Below are positions 11,437-20,733 of a stretch of DNA of 25,503 nt, piece after piece (positions within the stretch are counted from its first letter, which is position 1; every line of letters starts with the position of its first letter). The notes beneath the pieces are model-generated. The model did no database searches, was not told the origin of the DNA, and was given only the letters and a program-made list of their open reading frames with translations. The translations under genes and the position numbers were made by a program. Source of the DNA: Pleurotus ostreatus/Saccharomyces cerevisiae fusant (taxonomy: Eukaryota; Opisthokonta); the NCBI GenBank assembly GCA_024196135.1, contig JAMQCK010000378.1:1-25503 (forward strand), in the 5' to 3' direction.

Positions 11437-11704
11437 TATCGCTCATTCATCGAATCAGCACGTAGTATCGAAGTCCGAAATGTACACGCACCTCCAAGCT
11501 CGCAGGCGCCGTCGCATGAGGTGAGGAAGACTGTGTGTCAGCGGCTGTCTCTTGCTATTGACAGGAAGGCTGAGCGCCGCCTGTACTTGTCCTACGTAGT
11601 CAGGTGTTGCAACGGTCGAGAAGATACTGCGACACAGACGGTATGTCGCCAATGGATGTGTTTTGAAAAACAATATGCCAGTATGAATGCGATAAAAGAT
11701 GAAG

Positions 11705-13361
11705 TCATAGTTCCGTCCCAGACGGGCGCCCTTCTTCCTCCTCTTCCCGTACGTTATGTCTGCGAATGAGTCAGCAAGACCACAAGAATTAAGGCTACGT
11801 CGAGTATCATACCTATCGTATTGGTGCTCCCGCAATGCCTGCGCAGAAAACCATCTCAATGAGAGTTTCTCACAGACTCCGCAGCGGTACTCCGCCTTCC
11901 CCGTCGTAGGATTGATTCGCTCTTGCCGAAGTTCGGTGGGATGACTTAGAGGTGTCAGAGGTCGTCGTGCACTGTTCTACAAACACATCTCTTGTTGCTC
12001 ACCTATTGGCTATGTGGTAGTCCAACCGACCTCTCGACACCCATGCGCCGCAATGGGCACATTTTTCGTCCTTCGAATCTCGACCGATTAGACCCGCATC
12101 GCTGAGAATAGATGGCGTGATGCGGCCGAACTCGCGCGTGCATGCAAGCAGGGTGCTTTGCACCTTGCTATTGCCGAAGGCTTCTGAGAAGGGTATGCTA
12201 CGACTGGTGGCAAATTTGCGAAGTCTGTCTTCGATCAACCAGAAGTCAATGTTGGGGAATAAGAAGACGTACAAGGCCTTGTTCCTCTTCAAAGTCTGCT
12301 TGAACGCGTGGTCCATCTTTCCTCGCCACAAGTCGATATAATCGTCCATCTGTATTGCATGGTAAAGTAGATGCGACGCCCAGGAAGAGGGAGACGTACT
12401 AGCATAAGAGCTCGTGCTCTATGACGGCGGGCACGATATTCCTTGAATGAAGTAAAAACCTCGCACCGCTTGCACAATACGTATGTCTTACTGCAAAGAG
12501 AGCTACCTGGCCACGCTTACGCTCTTCTGCCGTTAACGGAGCAATCACCCTTCGCCGGTATTCCCTTCTCGCCTTCTTCAAATCGCTACGCAATACGGCG
12601 AACTTCTTGCGAGCCTTCGACCATGCCTTTGTCATGACCAAATTCGTAAGCGAGGGTACGATATGTCGATCCATCGGGAAGGTCGGCCTTGGGAGATTGC
12701 CTTTCTTGGGTATCAAATAGACGACCTTGGTACTGGAAGTCAAGTTAAGGTCAGGAGTCTTCCGAAAGGGAAAGGTATAGCGCACCGGAACATTTCTACA
12801 CGGCAGCGCCGCTGTTCGCCCCGTCAAGCGATGACATGTACAGTCAAGTAAGGGACTGACCGAGCATATGTAGATCATGTGGGTAGTCCATGTTGGAGGG
12901 CCTTCCGCTCGCCCTTGGCATACCTATAGACATGTGAGAGACTTTCCAAGCACCCCATCAGCAGAGCTTACGTAGCATCTTCCTGGCAAGAACAAGAGCT
13001 TCGTGTATGTCGCACTTCCGAACGTTCCTCGACTTGGCCATGGATTGTTGATTTCGAAGCGTTCGCTCAGAGCCTGATATTTATCAGGATCGTGAGTATA
13101 TCGCATGAGTCGGCGAGGATCCGGAGGTCGATAAGGAAGCAGAAGAGGTGCACGGGCGAGAAGAACACAATTGTGACGCTCGACGATGTCGCGAAACAAC
13201 CGGCAAGTATTGCGAACAGCAAGAAGCGTGAGCGGAAGGCAGTGGGAAAAGACCTCGTGCCAAAGTTCAACAGAGAGAATATCCCGCCATGCAGGCGGAG
13301 CTCTGAGTGGGCTCGCCACGAATGTGTGTCGTGGACGCTTGGGCCTTGGACGAGACACCAT
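11705..13361 (-). CDS. F-box protein with C-terminal CxxC/H zinc-binding motifs (F-box gene 1)
   Basis: Exons 13361-12972, 12923-12861, 12811-12786, 12732-12538, 12490-12400, 12349-12003, 11944-11813 and 11759-11705 give 432 aa in phase. An N-terminal basic tract (PRPKRPRHTF) precedes an F-box-like motif (ILSVELWHEVFSHCLPLTLLAVRNTCRLFRDIV, positions 13278-13182), which in SCF ligases binds Skp1. A CYVC...C cysteine cluster follows. The C-terminus has CKRC, then CAHC with HIANSH, then CGVC with HQYDRH. The last two are C2H2-like, and both histidine pairs appear only when the introns are removed. The 63-nt exon and the 26-nt microexon match those of the F-box gene at 16194. Two splice sites are weak: the GTTAAC donor at 12537 and the AAG acceptor at 11945. 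The target of such a protein cannot be read from sequence. Confidence is high for an F-box-type gene and moderate for exact exon 4-7 borders. Confidence 0.75.
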
Positions 13362-13497
13362 TATCGAAAGGCAGGAGGGTCAGAAGTCAAGCGATGCCGT
13401 GTCCCTGTGGTGGTATGAGGCAAGATACTGGGAGAGGAGAGAGCAGCGGACGCATCAAGGAGGCAACGGGGGTTCGAGCTCCGTGCTTCCATTCAAG

Positions 13498-13601
13498 ACC
13501 GGAAAAGAGAACAAAAGGAAATCGGGCCGAGGTTCGGCCCGCTGACCCACGTGCTCCGCGGGCGATCTTTTATAAGACTGGGCGCGTCCGTCAGGTTCCA
13601 A
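13498..13601 (+). promoter_or_regulatory. Promoter-like module of repeat copy 1 with TATA box
   Basis: It begins with GACCGGAAAAGAGAACAAAA and has TATAAG at 13571-13576. The repeat body, with its pyrimidine-rich CTCCCTTTCCCTCCC, begins 31 nt further on. The same motif, the same 73-nt spacing to a TATA box (TATATAG) and the same gap to the body occur at 18141, while most of the sequence in between differs. This points to a conserved RNA polymerase II-type start. Confidence 0.55.
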
Positions 13602-14032
13602 AAACTCCCTTTCCCTCCCTTCGCAAGGGGGGCTCGTCAGTCGCCGACATGCCCATGTGGGCTCCGGGGTGCACAGAGCGCAATCTCCGTGCAGGCTACC
13701 GGGGTCACGCTCCTATGGGATGACGGCTGGGGGACCAACTTGCGGCGTGGCGACCTGTCGTTCGCGTCGGGGGAGAGGCGGTGGAAATCGAGCACGCGCG
13801 AAAGCGCTGAGCTGCCACGGTGGGGCTATAGGGACCGGTACTGCATCTGACTTCGTGTCGCAGCGATGCCCCCTGGCACCCGCCTACGTGGACACGGGCG
13901 CTCCGTCTTGGGTTCTTTGGCCTCGAGCCAATGCTTCTGGCGGACACAGCCGGGTTTCATACACCGCTGGGTCGTGTTTGCTTCGCCAGAGGGCCGACTC
14001 TCTCCGGGGGCAAATGCGGAATTTTTGGAACC
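13602..14032 (+). repeat. GC-rich dispersed repeat, copy 1
   Basis: This ~431-nt copy runs from AAACTCCCTTTCCCTCCC to TGCGGAATTTTTGGAACC and aligns along its whole length with copies 2 and 3 further right. Conserved landmarks include GCCCATGTGGGC (13651-13662, foldable), a hairpin around CAGAGCGCAA (13671-13692), CGCTCCTATGGGATGACG, GGGCTATAGGGACCGG, TTCGTGTCGCAGCGATGCC and TTCATACACCGCTGGGTCG. The overlapping open frame of 165 codons does not survive comparison: indels against the other copies are not multiples of three. The element has no polyA tail or clear terminal inverted repeats, so its class is unknown. It is either a structured non-coding transcript or a non-autonomous mobile element. 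Confidence 0.75.
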
Positions 14033-15414
14033 TTTTTCCAGGGCCTTCTACCCTGCTCTCCCGACATTGTAATCACATACGTAGCAGTGTTATAGGCACT
14101 GTGCACCCGAGACCGGGTTACAATCACCCTACGACTACCAGGAGATCTGGTTGATGCACCGAATGCCAAGTTTTCTGGGTGGTTTTTGGGTAGCGGTACG
14201 GTTACAGCTAGGTGATTTTCTTTTGACGAATTTCGTCCCCGAATCGCGCCTTTTGAACGCAGCATTGCTTGTTACTGGGCAGTTTGGGGTATATACCGTA
14301 CCATCACTCCGACGTGCCACAGTCATCTGCTTCTCGACCCGCTCGCTATGGGGTGCTGTGTCCGAGTATATGATATCGTGGGATCCTTCGAGAGGTTCTG
14401 AGTGTATATTTCGTCTGCTAATCAGTTCTCGATGGTATTTTTCATGCTACAGATGCTCCTTGGGCGCATTTATAAGCGTTGTGACCGTCTTACAAGGTGC
14501 CCAAAGCAGGATAGATCCAAAAATCCGCAAAACGTCGGTTAATGCAGATCTCCGAGAGAAGATGAGAGGGTTGGTTGGAGTAAGACTTGAGATATGTGGA
14601 GAAGATCCCTAAATCCACCTTGACAACGGAGCATAAAGCGCCAGGACATCCAAAAGTGAGTTCAACCGTGATTTGTCACGCGTGTGACAGCGCGTCGCGG
14701 CGTGACGTGGCTCCGTGAAATTCCTAAGTCCGTCTTCTCTTGTACCATCATCCCCGACGGCCACGACCTCCAGCAGGTCTCGCATCGCACACGATATTGT
14801 GCCCCATACTCCTCTCTCTTACTGATACTGGCTGCCTTCAAGCATGGACCCAACCCGCAAGCCGCACACCGCTCTATAACGCGCGTACGACGCGCGCGAG
14901 GTTCGCCATTCGGATTGCTGCGACGCGGTACTGGTCTGCTGTCGCGACATCGACACCCTCCAGCGCACTGGCGTTATGTATTGCGATACCAGGTGCGTCA
15001 CTGACACAGCCCACCGACCTGAGCTCACGTCGTCGCAGCCGCGTTCTGTACACCGCGGAACCAGGTAGCCGTCGATCCTGTGTGTACCTTGGTCATGCGC
15101 CGCATTCTTACAGGCTCTGCCCAGCGTCATGCCCTTTCCCCGCCAACAGATCTCCCCCTGCCTAACGCAACGATCGACTCGATGACAGCCCTTTCGCGGC
15201 CAGCTCCCTGCCCTCGTCCCTTGTCGTAGGCACACGTCTGTTCATGCCGTGTCTTTTGTCGTGGTACATTGTAATAGTCCTTGTAGATACAGTATGCAAT
15301 AATATGATGTCCCCTTTCAACGCGAGTGCGTGAAGCCCGTTCCGCAATGAATACGACCAGGGAACCTAGTGAGATAACAAGGACCAGAATCACTAGTCTT
15401 TTGGGTGCTGATAT
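14033..15414. other. Gene-poor stretch with weak ORFs only
   Basis: No recognisable gene. Plus-strand frame 14157-14612 stays open for about 150 codons in locally less GC-rich sequence but has no motif I know. Around 14844-15236 a spliced reading is possible: an ATG followed by an in-frame TAA at 14877, then a Cys-rich frame with two plausible introns (14993-15038 and 15065-15113). This could be an eroded small gene. A short hairpin (TGTCAC GCGT GTGACA) lies near 14676-14691. Confidence 0.35.
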
Positions 15415-15422
15415 CAGCTCGT

Positions 15423-15628
15423 TTTCGGGTGAATAACGCCTAGGCGTTCGGGTTGTAGGTACCCGACCTTCACCAGATTAATTCACCCGAAAGTCGGTGT
15501 GTATTCAACCCAAATTCAACCACACATTCACCCGTGGCCAGTCACCCATTTTCCGGGTGACACAGGGTGAATTTGAGCCGTATTCCGAGAGAAATCAACT
15601 GTATTTATGGGTGAAAGTTCGGGTGAAC
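15423..15628. repeat. Nested inverted-repeat (MITE-like fold-back) element
   Basis: Outer arms TTTCGGGTGAAT (15423-15434) and ATTCACCCGAAA (15481-15492) are perfect inverted repeats. Between them lie the 14-nt palindrome AACGCCTAGGCGTT (15435-15448) and a TCGGGT/ACCCGA stem (15448-15453, 15461-15466). A second hairpin, GTCACCC-ATTTTCC-GGGTGAC, is at 15541-15561, and further GGGTGAA copies lie near 15610 and 15621. About eight GGGTGA/TCACCC words in both orientations within ~200 nt is far above chance. No transposase and no clear target-site duplication are visible, so a degenerate non-autonomous DNA element is the best guess. Confidence 0.55.
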
Positions 15629-15649
15629 GTAACCCGGTTTTGGGCGCAC

Positions 15650-16193
15650 AGTGAGGATTGTTGTATCATAACGCACCTGAATAGACTACATATCAACACG
15701 TTATTTCGCACGAGAAAAAAAAACAAGTGGTCCTGCAGACGCAGAGTAAGCGTGTTCGCAGCCGGTGGGAATGTCCGTTTCGCCTCGAAGGACGGTACCG
15801 TCGCGTCTGTTGCTGAGAAAAGAAGTTAGGTTCCATGCGACCATCCGCGCTTCTCAGCGCTAGATCCCGCGAGGAGAAACCAGGGTAACAATAAGCAGTA
15901 CGGCATAGGCAGCGGCCGTGATCGAATCGAGGTTCTTATTGTTCCCATTGTTCTACAAAGGGTAATTTCTCCCTGATCCGTCTTCAGAGCACGCGGTTGA
16001 TCGGACTTTGCCGCGTCGGCGGATTCAAATTTGATTCCGCCGGTCTTGTTCAGGCCGTACAGGGCAATTGTGGTCTCGTCTGTTCTGTGCATTTCCATCA
16101 AAGATGCACGCAGGAGAACAATAACCATCCCTCCTTGGGCGTGGCCTCGCTCCCCTTAAGAAGTGGACGTGAGTCCGACCAAGCTCACCACAC
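15650..16193. other. Intergenic region upstream of F-box gene 2
   Basis: No gene is supportable here. Overlapping ORFs on both strands are of 100-159 codons and lack motifs. One of them (15997-16476, +) simply runs into the F-box gene in another frame. A run of nine A lies near 15715. The stretch should contain the promoter of the gene starting at 16194, but no TATA box stands out. Confidence 0.45.
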
Positions 16194-17832
16194 ATGCCTT
16201 CTTTCAAACCTCCCGCGAAGCGCCCTTGTTCCACGTCAGTTGACTCGACCTCTGACGAGCTTCAGCGTCTCTTCCTTGACCGTTTTCCTGACGAGCTCCT
16301 GGAACAAATTTTTTTCGAGTGCTCTGCAGGCGATTTGCAGGGGCTACGCATCACTTCTCGCAAGATCCGCACATTTATCGACTCTAAGTGCCTTCTGGAC
16401 CAGGCAATCAAGCGCGCTGGTTTGCCTTCGTGCTCCGAAGTCATCGAGCGCCTTGGCGAGTGGCCCGACATGCTGAAGATGATGATATTTCTACCGTTTA
16501 GCCTCTCTCACGATGCCGTCAACAACAGTGACAGCGAGTCGTACAAGCTCATGGTAGCTGGAGGGCTATGCACAGTACGTTATTGACTCTGCCTATTGCA
16601 GTTCAAGCACTCATTGACCTTGCATAGGTATGTGGCAAGTACGCTGGAGGTCCGCCTTATTCGAGTAACCTTCGGGTGCGACTCTGTGGGGAGGTCAGTT
16701 CGGGCACATCCCAGTTTCATTGGCTAGTCTCTGACCTTCGCCATCAGTCTGATTGCATGTCACGCATCAGCTCGTACGTAGTAATCTTTCCCTGTCTCCT
16801 TGCCGTCGCTCATGACCCCACCTTGCAGGGATGAGTTCACCCACTTCGAACAGTTTGACAACGCACCCAACTGTCGGGAAGAGTACATTCTTGCGTACGC
16901 GTATGTCCCGTACATGAACAGCCTCGAGAGCATCAACCACTCGGCTGTTCATCCTGGTGATCCGCAAAGCAAGTCAAATGGTTGTAGATACCTGCGAGCG
17001 GAGTTTGAGCAGGCCGACATGGACCATGCGCTTGCGATTTTCTGTCCAGAGCCCGTACGCCCTCCTTGGACGGTCTGTACTTCTTGCCCGGAATACGCAC
17101 ACCCTCTCATTCCTCGATAGTTTCCACAAGAGCCTGCGCTGAGACGGCACGAGGCACTGGAACCGGTGAGCAATCTTTCGCATCAACGGCTCCTTCAGCG
17201 CCCTGATACTTAATTGTAGATTCACTACGCCTTGTGTGCTTGGAGGCATCGCGCAATGGTGGAGGGCCGTGACATACACGAGAAGAACCTTGACGTGTAC
17301 GTTCATCTCGCACCATTTATGGAGAGCCCACACTAACAAGAACACGCAGTCTGAAGGGCTATGCCAAGGATCAGAAGCGCTCTATGGATGATGTGCTCTC
17401 GGATCCTCTGATCCAGCGCGTGCTTTTTGCACACGCGCGCGACCAGGCCTGCGCCTATCCGTCGACATTCACACATCTGAGGGACGGCAAGGGACCGACA
17501 AACCCGAAGAAGACTGGAAATGTTGTTGAGACGCCCGTCGAGGGTGGCGACGGCCTTGGCGAGGAACGCACTGGCGACCCTGAGCGCGCCGAGGCGCCAT
17601 CGGCGGCGACGTCTGCAATCATCGATCGACCCCCTTCGCTCGCTCAATCGAAGCCGATCACGACCCGCCGCTCAACCTCTTCGCGTTCACGGCCTATCCA
17701 GAAGAAGTCGAAGAAAAGACATGACCCGTGAGTACCAGGCGACGCTGTTATACGCACAGAGCTCATGACATGTTCTCTAGCGCGGCGCGCAAGAATATGA
17801 CCCAGGTATTGAAGCTGGACTGCATGGAATAA
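16194..17832 (+). CDS. F-box protein with Cys cluster (F-box gene 2)
   Basis: Exons 16194-16574, 16628-16693, 16748-16773 (26 nt), 16829-17054, 17121-17165, 17220-17296, 17350-17727 and 17781-17832 give 416 aa. Introns are 53-66 nt and all phases join. A basic N-terminus (PSFKPPAKRP) precedes an F-box (LFLDRFPDELLEQIFFECSA, then LRITSRKIRTFID), the Skp1-binding module of SCF ubiquitin ligases. Next is a Cys cluster, CTVCGKYAGGPP...RLCGESDC, split over three exons. Its first CxxC and the exon layout match F-box gene 1. The C-terminal third is helical and then low-complexity (Ser/Arg/Lys) and lacks the C2H2-like fingers of gene 1. It lies alone between repeat copies 1 and 2. Substrate unknown. 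Confidence is high that this is a gene and moderate for the exon-4/5 join. Confidence 0.8.
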
Positions 17833-18140
17833 GTCAGTCTCGCAGACGCACGTTACCCTTCGCGACAGGTGCGCGTAGCGATTACGTAGATTCGTCACAA
17901 TACCCGGAGAGTAGCCTAGGTGTATCTTGTATCAAAGACATGATAGTGATGCGTATCTGGTGTGGAACCGCCACTGAAGACGTCGAGGCTGACGCATGAC
18001 TGCGACACTCTTAGCCATTCAAGATCTATCACACATGAACATTGACATGGAGATACTTGTGTCGTAACTCGGACCATCGGTATTCGCGGTTTCGGAAGGA
18101 AACGAATGAACTAGGGCGAGAATCTGCATGACCGGAGATG
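17833..18140. other. Intergenic spacer between F-box gene 2 and repeat copy 2
   Basis: About 310 nt without an open frame worth reporting. It presumably contains the 3' UTR of the F-box gene. Its sequence is not shared with the region upstream of repeat copy 1, so the repeat homology begins at 18141. Confidence 0.45.
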
Positions 18141-18243
18141 GACCGGAAAAGGGAACAAAAGGAGCCGGGCCGCATCTCGGTCCGTCCTACCACGAGTTCC
18201 CCCTTCTCGCCCTTATATAGCCCGCCGCTTCATCAATCTTCTC
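18141..18243 (+). promoter_or_regulatory. Promoter-like module of repeat copy 2 with TATA box
   Basis: It starts with GACCGGAAAAGGGAACAAAA. TATATAG is at 18214-18220, exactly 73 nt after the motif start as in copy 1. The pyrimidine-rich start of the repeat body follows 30 nt further on. The intervening sequence has diverged while the motif, TATA box and spacing are kept, which suggests selection for transcription. Confidence 0.55.
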
Positions 18244-18726
18244 AAACTCCCTTTCCCTCCCTTCGTGAGCTGGGACTGTCAGTTGCCAAATGAGCCCATG
18301 TGGGCTCTGGGGTGCACAGAGCGCAAGCTCCGTGCAGCCTACCGGGGCCACGCTCCTATGGGACGACGGCTGATAGACCAGCTTGCGGCGCAGGCCGCCG
18401 GCTCGTTGCGCTTGGGAGAGGCGGTGGAAGTCAAGCTCGCGCGCAAGCGTTGAGCCGTCTACGGCGAGGTTATAGGGTAGGTCTGCACTTTCAGGACTTC
18501 ATGTCGCAGCTTTGCCGCCCTGGCGCTCGCCTACGTAGATGCGGGCGGTCTGCCATTGGTTTCTTTGGCCCTCAAGCCAATACTTTTGGTGGATACAGCC
18601 GGACTTCATACACCGCTGGGTCGCATCTGCTCCGTCGGAGAGCCGATCCTCTTCGGGAAGCAGATGCGGAATTTTTGGACCCTTCATCTCTGCGGCGTAC
18701 GGCCGCTCCTTGGCTTCTGCCTCCTC
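18244..18726 (+). repeat. GC-rich dispersed repeat, copy 2 (tandem with copy 3)
   Basis: The body runs from AAACTCCCTTTCCCTCCC to TGCGGAATTTTTGGACCC (about 18682), followed by a 44-nt linker to copy 3. Landmarks shared with copies 1 and 3 include GAGCCCATGTGGGCTC (18292-18307, a strong small hairpin), GCACAGAGC-GCAA-GCTCCGTGC (18314-18335), CGCTCCTATGGGA, TTCATACACCGCTGGGTCG and the AT-rich end. The open frame from 18300 continues through copy 3 (314 codons), but it uses different frames in corresponding parts of each copy, so I do not call it a protein. Confidence 0.75.
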
Positions 18727-19162
18727 AAATTCCCCTTTCCTCCCTTCGCGAGTTCGGGCTCGTCAAGCGCCGACATGCCCATCTGGGCACAGGGGTGTAC
18801 AGAGCGCAAGCTCTGTGCAGACTACCTGTGCCACGCTCCTATGGGATGACGCTTGAGAGACCAGCTTGCGGCGCCGTGAGTCGTCGCTGCGTCGGGGGAG
18901 AGGCGGTGGAAATCAGGCTCGCGCGCGAGCGCCGAGCCGTCCACGGTGGGGCTATAGGGACCGGTACTGTGTTTGACTTCGTGTCGCAGCGATGCCCCCT
19001 GGCACTCGCCTACGTGGATGCGGGCGGTCTGCCTTTGGTTTCTTTGGCCCTTGGGTCAATACTTTTGGTGGATACAGCCGGGTTTCATACACCGCTGGGT
19101 CGTGTTTGCTTTGCTCGAGGGCCAACTCCCTCTGAGAGGCAGATGCGGAATTTTTGGAATCC
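18727..19162 (+). repeat. GC-rich dispersed repeat, copy 3
   Basis: The body begins AAATTCCCCTTTCCTCCC and ends TGCGGAATTTTTGGAATCC, repeating copy 2 with a period of about 483 nt. It has no upstream TATA module of its own, so it may be transcribed from the copy 2 promoter. It is more like copy 1 than copy 2 in its middle (GGGCTATAGGGACCGG; GTGTCGCAGCGATGCC). The hairpin GTACAGAGC-GCAA-GCTCTGTGC (18797-18818) pairs over 9 bp, better than in the other copies. Confidence 0.75.
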
Positions 19163-19856
19163 TCCTCACCGCAGCGTGCGCTGTGCAAGTACTGTAGCAA
19201 ATGGCAGTCGCGGACTCGCCTGTATTCTACTACAACTGGGATAGAGTATCATAGCGTAGATTACCTGTGCAATCGAATCCAGTTAAGGGCGCAGACGATT
19301 GTAGGCCGACGCATGGACCAGCGCGCTCGACGGCGAAGGGTGCACGGTCACGAAAGGTTAAGCGGGTAATACGGAGGCAGTGTTCAATATCGAGGTCGTC
19401 GTCGAAAGCCAGGCATAGATAGGGAAGAGGGAGTCGACTCTTCTCAACTGGTCTTCTCTGACGACAACTGTACTGGTCTCGGAAGCGACGCGGAGTTGAT
19501 GATTCGAGACCGTCTTTTGGGACGCTACGAGAGGAGGCCCCGTTGGCCAGAACGGAGCTGCGGGAGAAAATCACGGCGGAGAAGTATGAACGGGGAAGCA
19601 GAACCAATGAGAGATCGTGTCGGCGGAGTGAGGCGCGGTAGAAAGTCGTCAACGGGATAGAAGGCGCAGGTAAGTAGTGGGCGTATGCGCCTTCCGTATA
19701 CCGGGCATGTACGAGATTGCCCATGAGTAGGAATTCGAGCAGAGTGACGGTCGAGAACAAAAGGGATTTTCCCTTACGTAACGCGATCCCGAATTCGTCA
19801 ACGCTCATCGCGTGGCGTCCGCGCCTCGCCTCACATCATCCTCCTTGTCTCCCGCC
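19163..19856. other. Intergenic region with one unassigned minus-strand ORF
   Basis: The minus strand is open from 19808 to 19230 (192 codons). It begins MSVDEFGIALRKGKSLLF and has a hydrophobic stretch (LLFSTVTLLEFLLMG) that could be a signal anchor. The rest has no recognisable motif. Its start lies only 48 nt from the oppositely oriented gene at 19857, where that gene's promoter is expected. I regard it as an unproven ORF rather than an annotated gene. Confidence 0.3.
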
Positions 19857-20733
19857 ATGACTTCTAGGAATTACCCTGGGCCCTCCAGCCCTCCCAGCGG
19901 CCCCTATCAGGGCGCGCCCCCCAAGTGCGTCTCCTTACCCATCGTCCATCGCAGCACACTAACCCGCCATCCCCATCTCCCTCCAATTCCAACAATCTCA
20001 TCTCCCACCCACTGCCGTAATGCCATCCGCCCAGATACATCAACGACTTCAGCAAGGCGCTCGCAAACGAGGTCCGCATCCTCCTCGCCGAGGTCGGCAA
20101 GCTGCGCGATGAGCGCCGCGCGCTGCAGTAGTGCGTCCCCCCCTCCCCTCGCCTGCTTCCGCGGAAGTGAGATCGACGGAATCTATTTCTATGCAGCGAG
20201 ATCGCGGAGCTCATGAGCGTCAAGTCGAAGTTTGGCGGCTCGAACGACTTTTCGCCGGATTGGCGGCCGTCGGTGCGTGGTGCTTGCGCTCGCTGCTGCT
20301 CCTTGGTGCTCACGGTTGTCGTAGTCGGCCGAGCCGTTGCCCCCGCCTCCCGCCCCCCCCGCCGTCGAAGATGCGCCGCCGCCAGGTCCCGCTCGACCAG
20401 CGTGGCGCACAGTGCACAAGCGCAAGGAGAAGGTCAAGCAGATCACAGCAGCGCCGTCCAGTCCTGCGCCCGCGCCGCCGTTGGAGGCGCCGAAGCCGGG
20501 TATCCCTGCGTGGTCACAATGGCGTCGTGCGTATCTTCTGGCCATCCTTTTCGAAAGTTCGATGAGCTCATGCCCTGTCCAGCCAACCCTCTGTACAACC
20601 CCGAACCTGCCCAGTCTCCCTTCCCCGTGTCTCCTCCTGGTCGTGCTGGATTGTTCGGTGCGTAACATATGCCGCTGTCGTCGGCGCAAGTGCTGATTCT
20701 TGGCTAGGACCGCCATCGCCCCCACCCAAGTAA
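19857..20733 (+). CDS. Small conserved-looking protein with short coiled coil and Pro-rich tail, function unknown
   Basis: Six exons: 19857-19924, 20035-20130, 20197-20272, 20325-20526, 20583-20657 and 20708-20733. The introns are 110, 66, 52, 56 and 50 nt, nearly all with GTGCGT donors, and every phase joins to give 180 aa. The N-terminus is Pro/Ser-rich. Residues ~24-70 form an amphipathic helix (YINDFSKALANEVRILLAEV, then RALQYEIAELMSVKSKFGG) likely to be a coiled coil. It is followed by NDFSPDWRP and a long Pro/Ala-rich linker with a basic patch (RTVHKRKEKVKQI). The C-terminus is PNPLYNPEP...GLFGPPSPPPK. I do not recognise a named family. The helix plus disordered tail would suit an adaptor protein, which is only an inference. 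The clean six-exon join makes a real gene very likely. Confidence 0.75.

Noticed and set aside
12469..12548. Frameshift between exons 4 and 5 of F-box gene 1
   Set aside because: A 47-nt intron (12537-12491) with a strong CTCTTTGCAG acceptor restores the CKRC frame. Only its GTTAAC donor is weak.
13441..13500. GGTTCGAGCTCC near 13470 as a polymerase III B box
   Set aside because: No matching A box, tRNA fold or terminator nearby, and the same site is absent upstream of repeat copy 2.
14819..15235. 138-codon minus-strand ORF
   Set aside because: No motif, no splice partner and no neighbour in the same frame; Arg/Cys-rich composition typical of a chance frame.
13498..18726. Repeat copies 1 and 2 as the two LTRs of a retrotransposon
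   Set aside because: The interval holds an F-box gene and no gag, protease, reverse transcriptase or integrase frame. There are no TG...CA ends or primer-binding site, and copy 2 is itself in tandem with copy 3.
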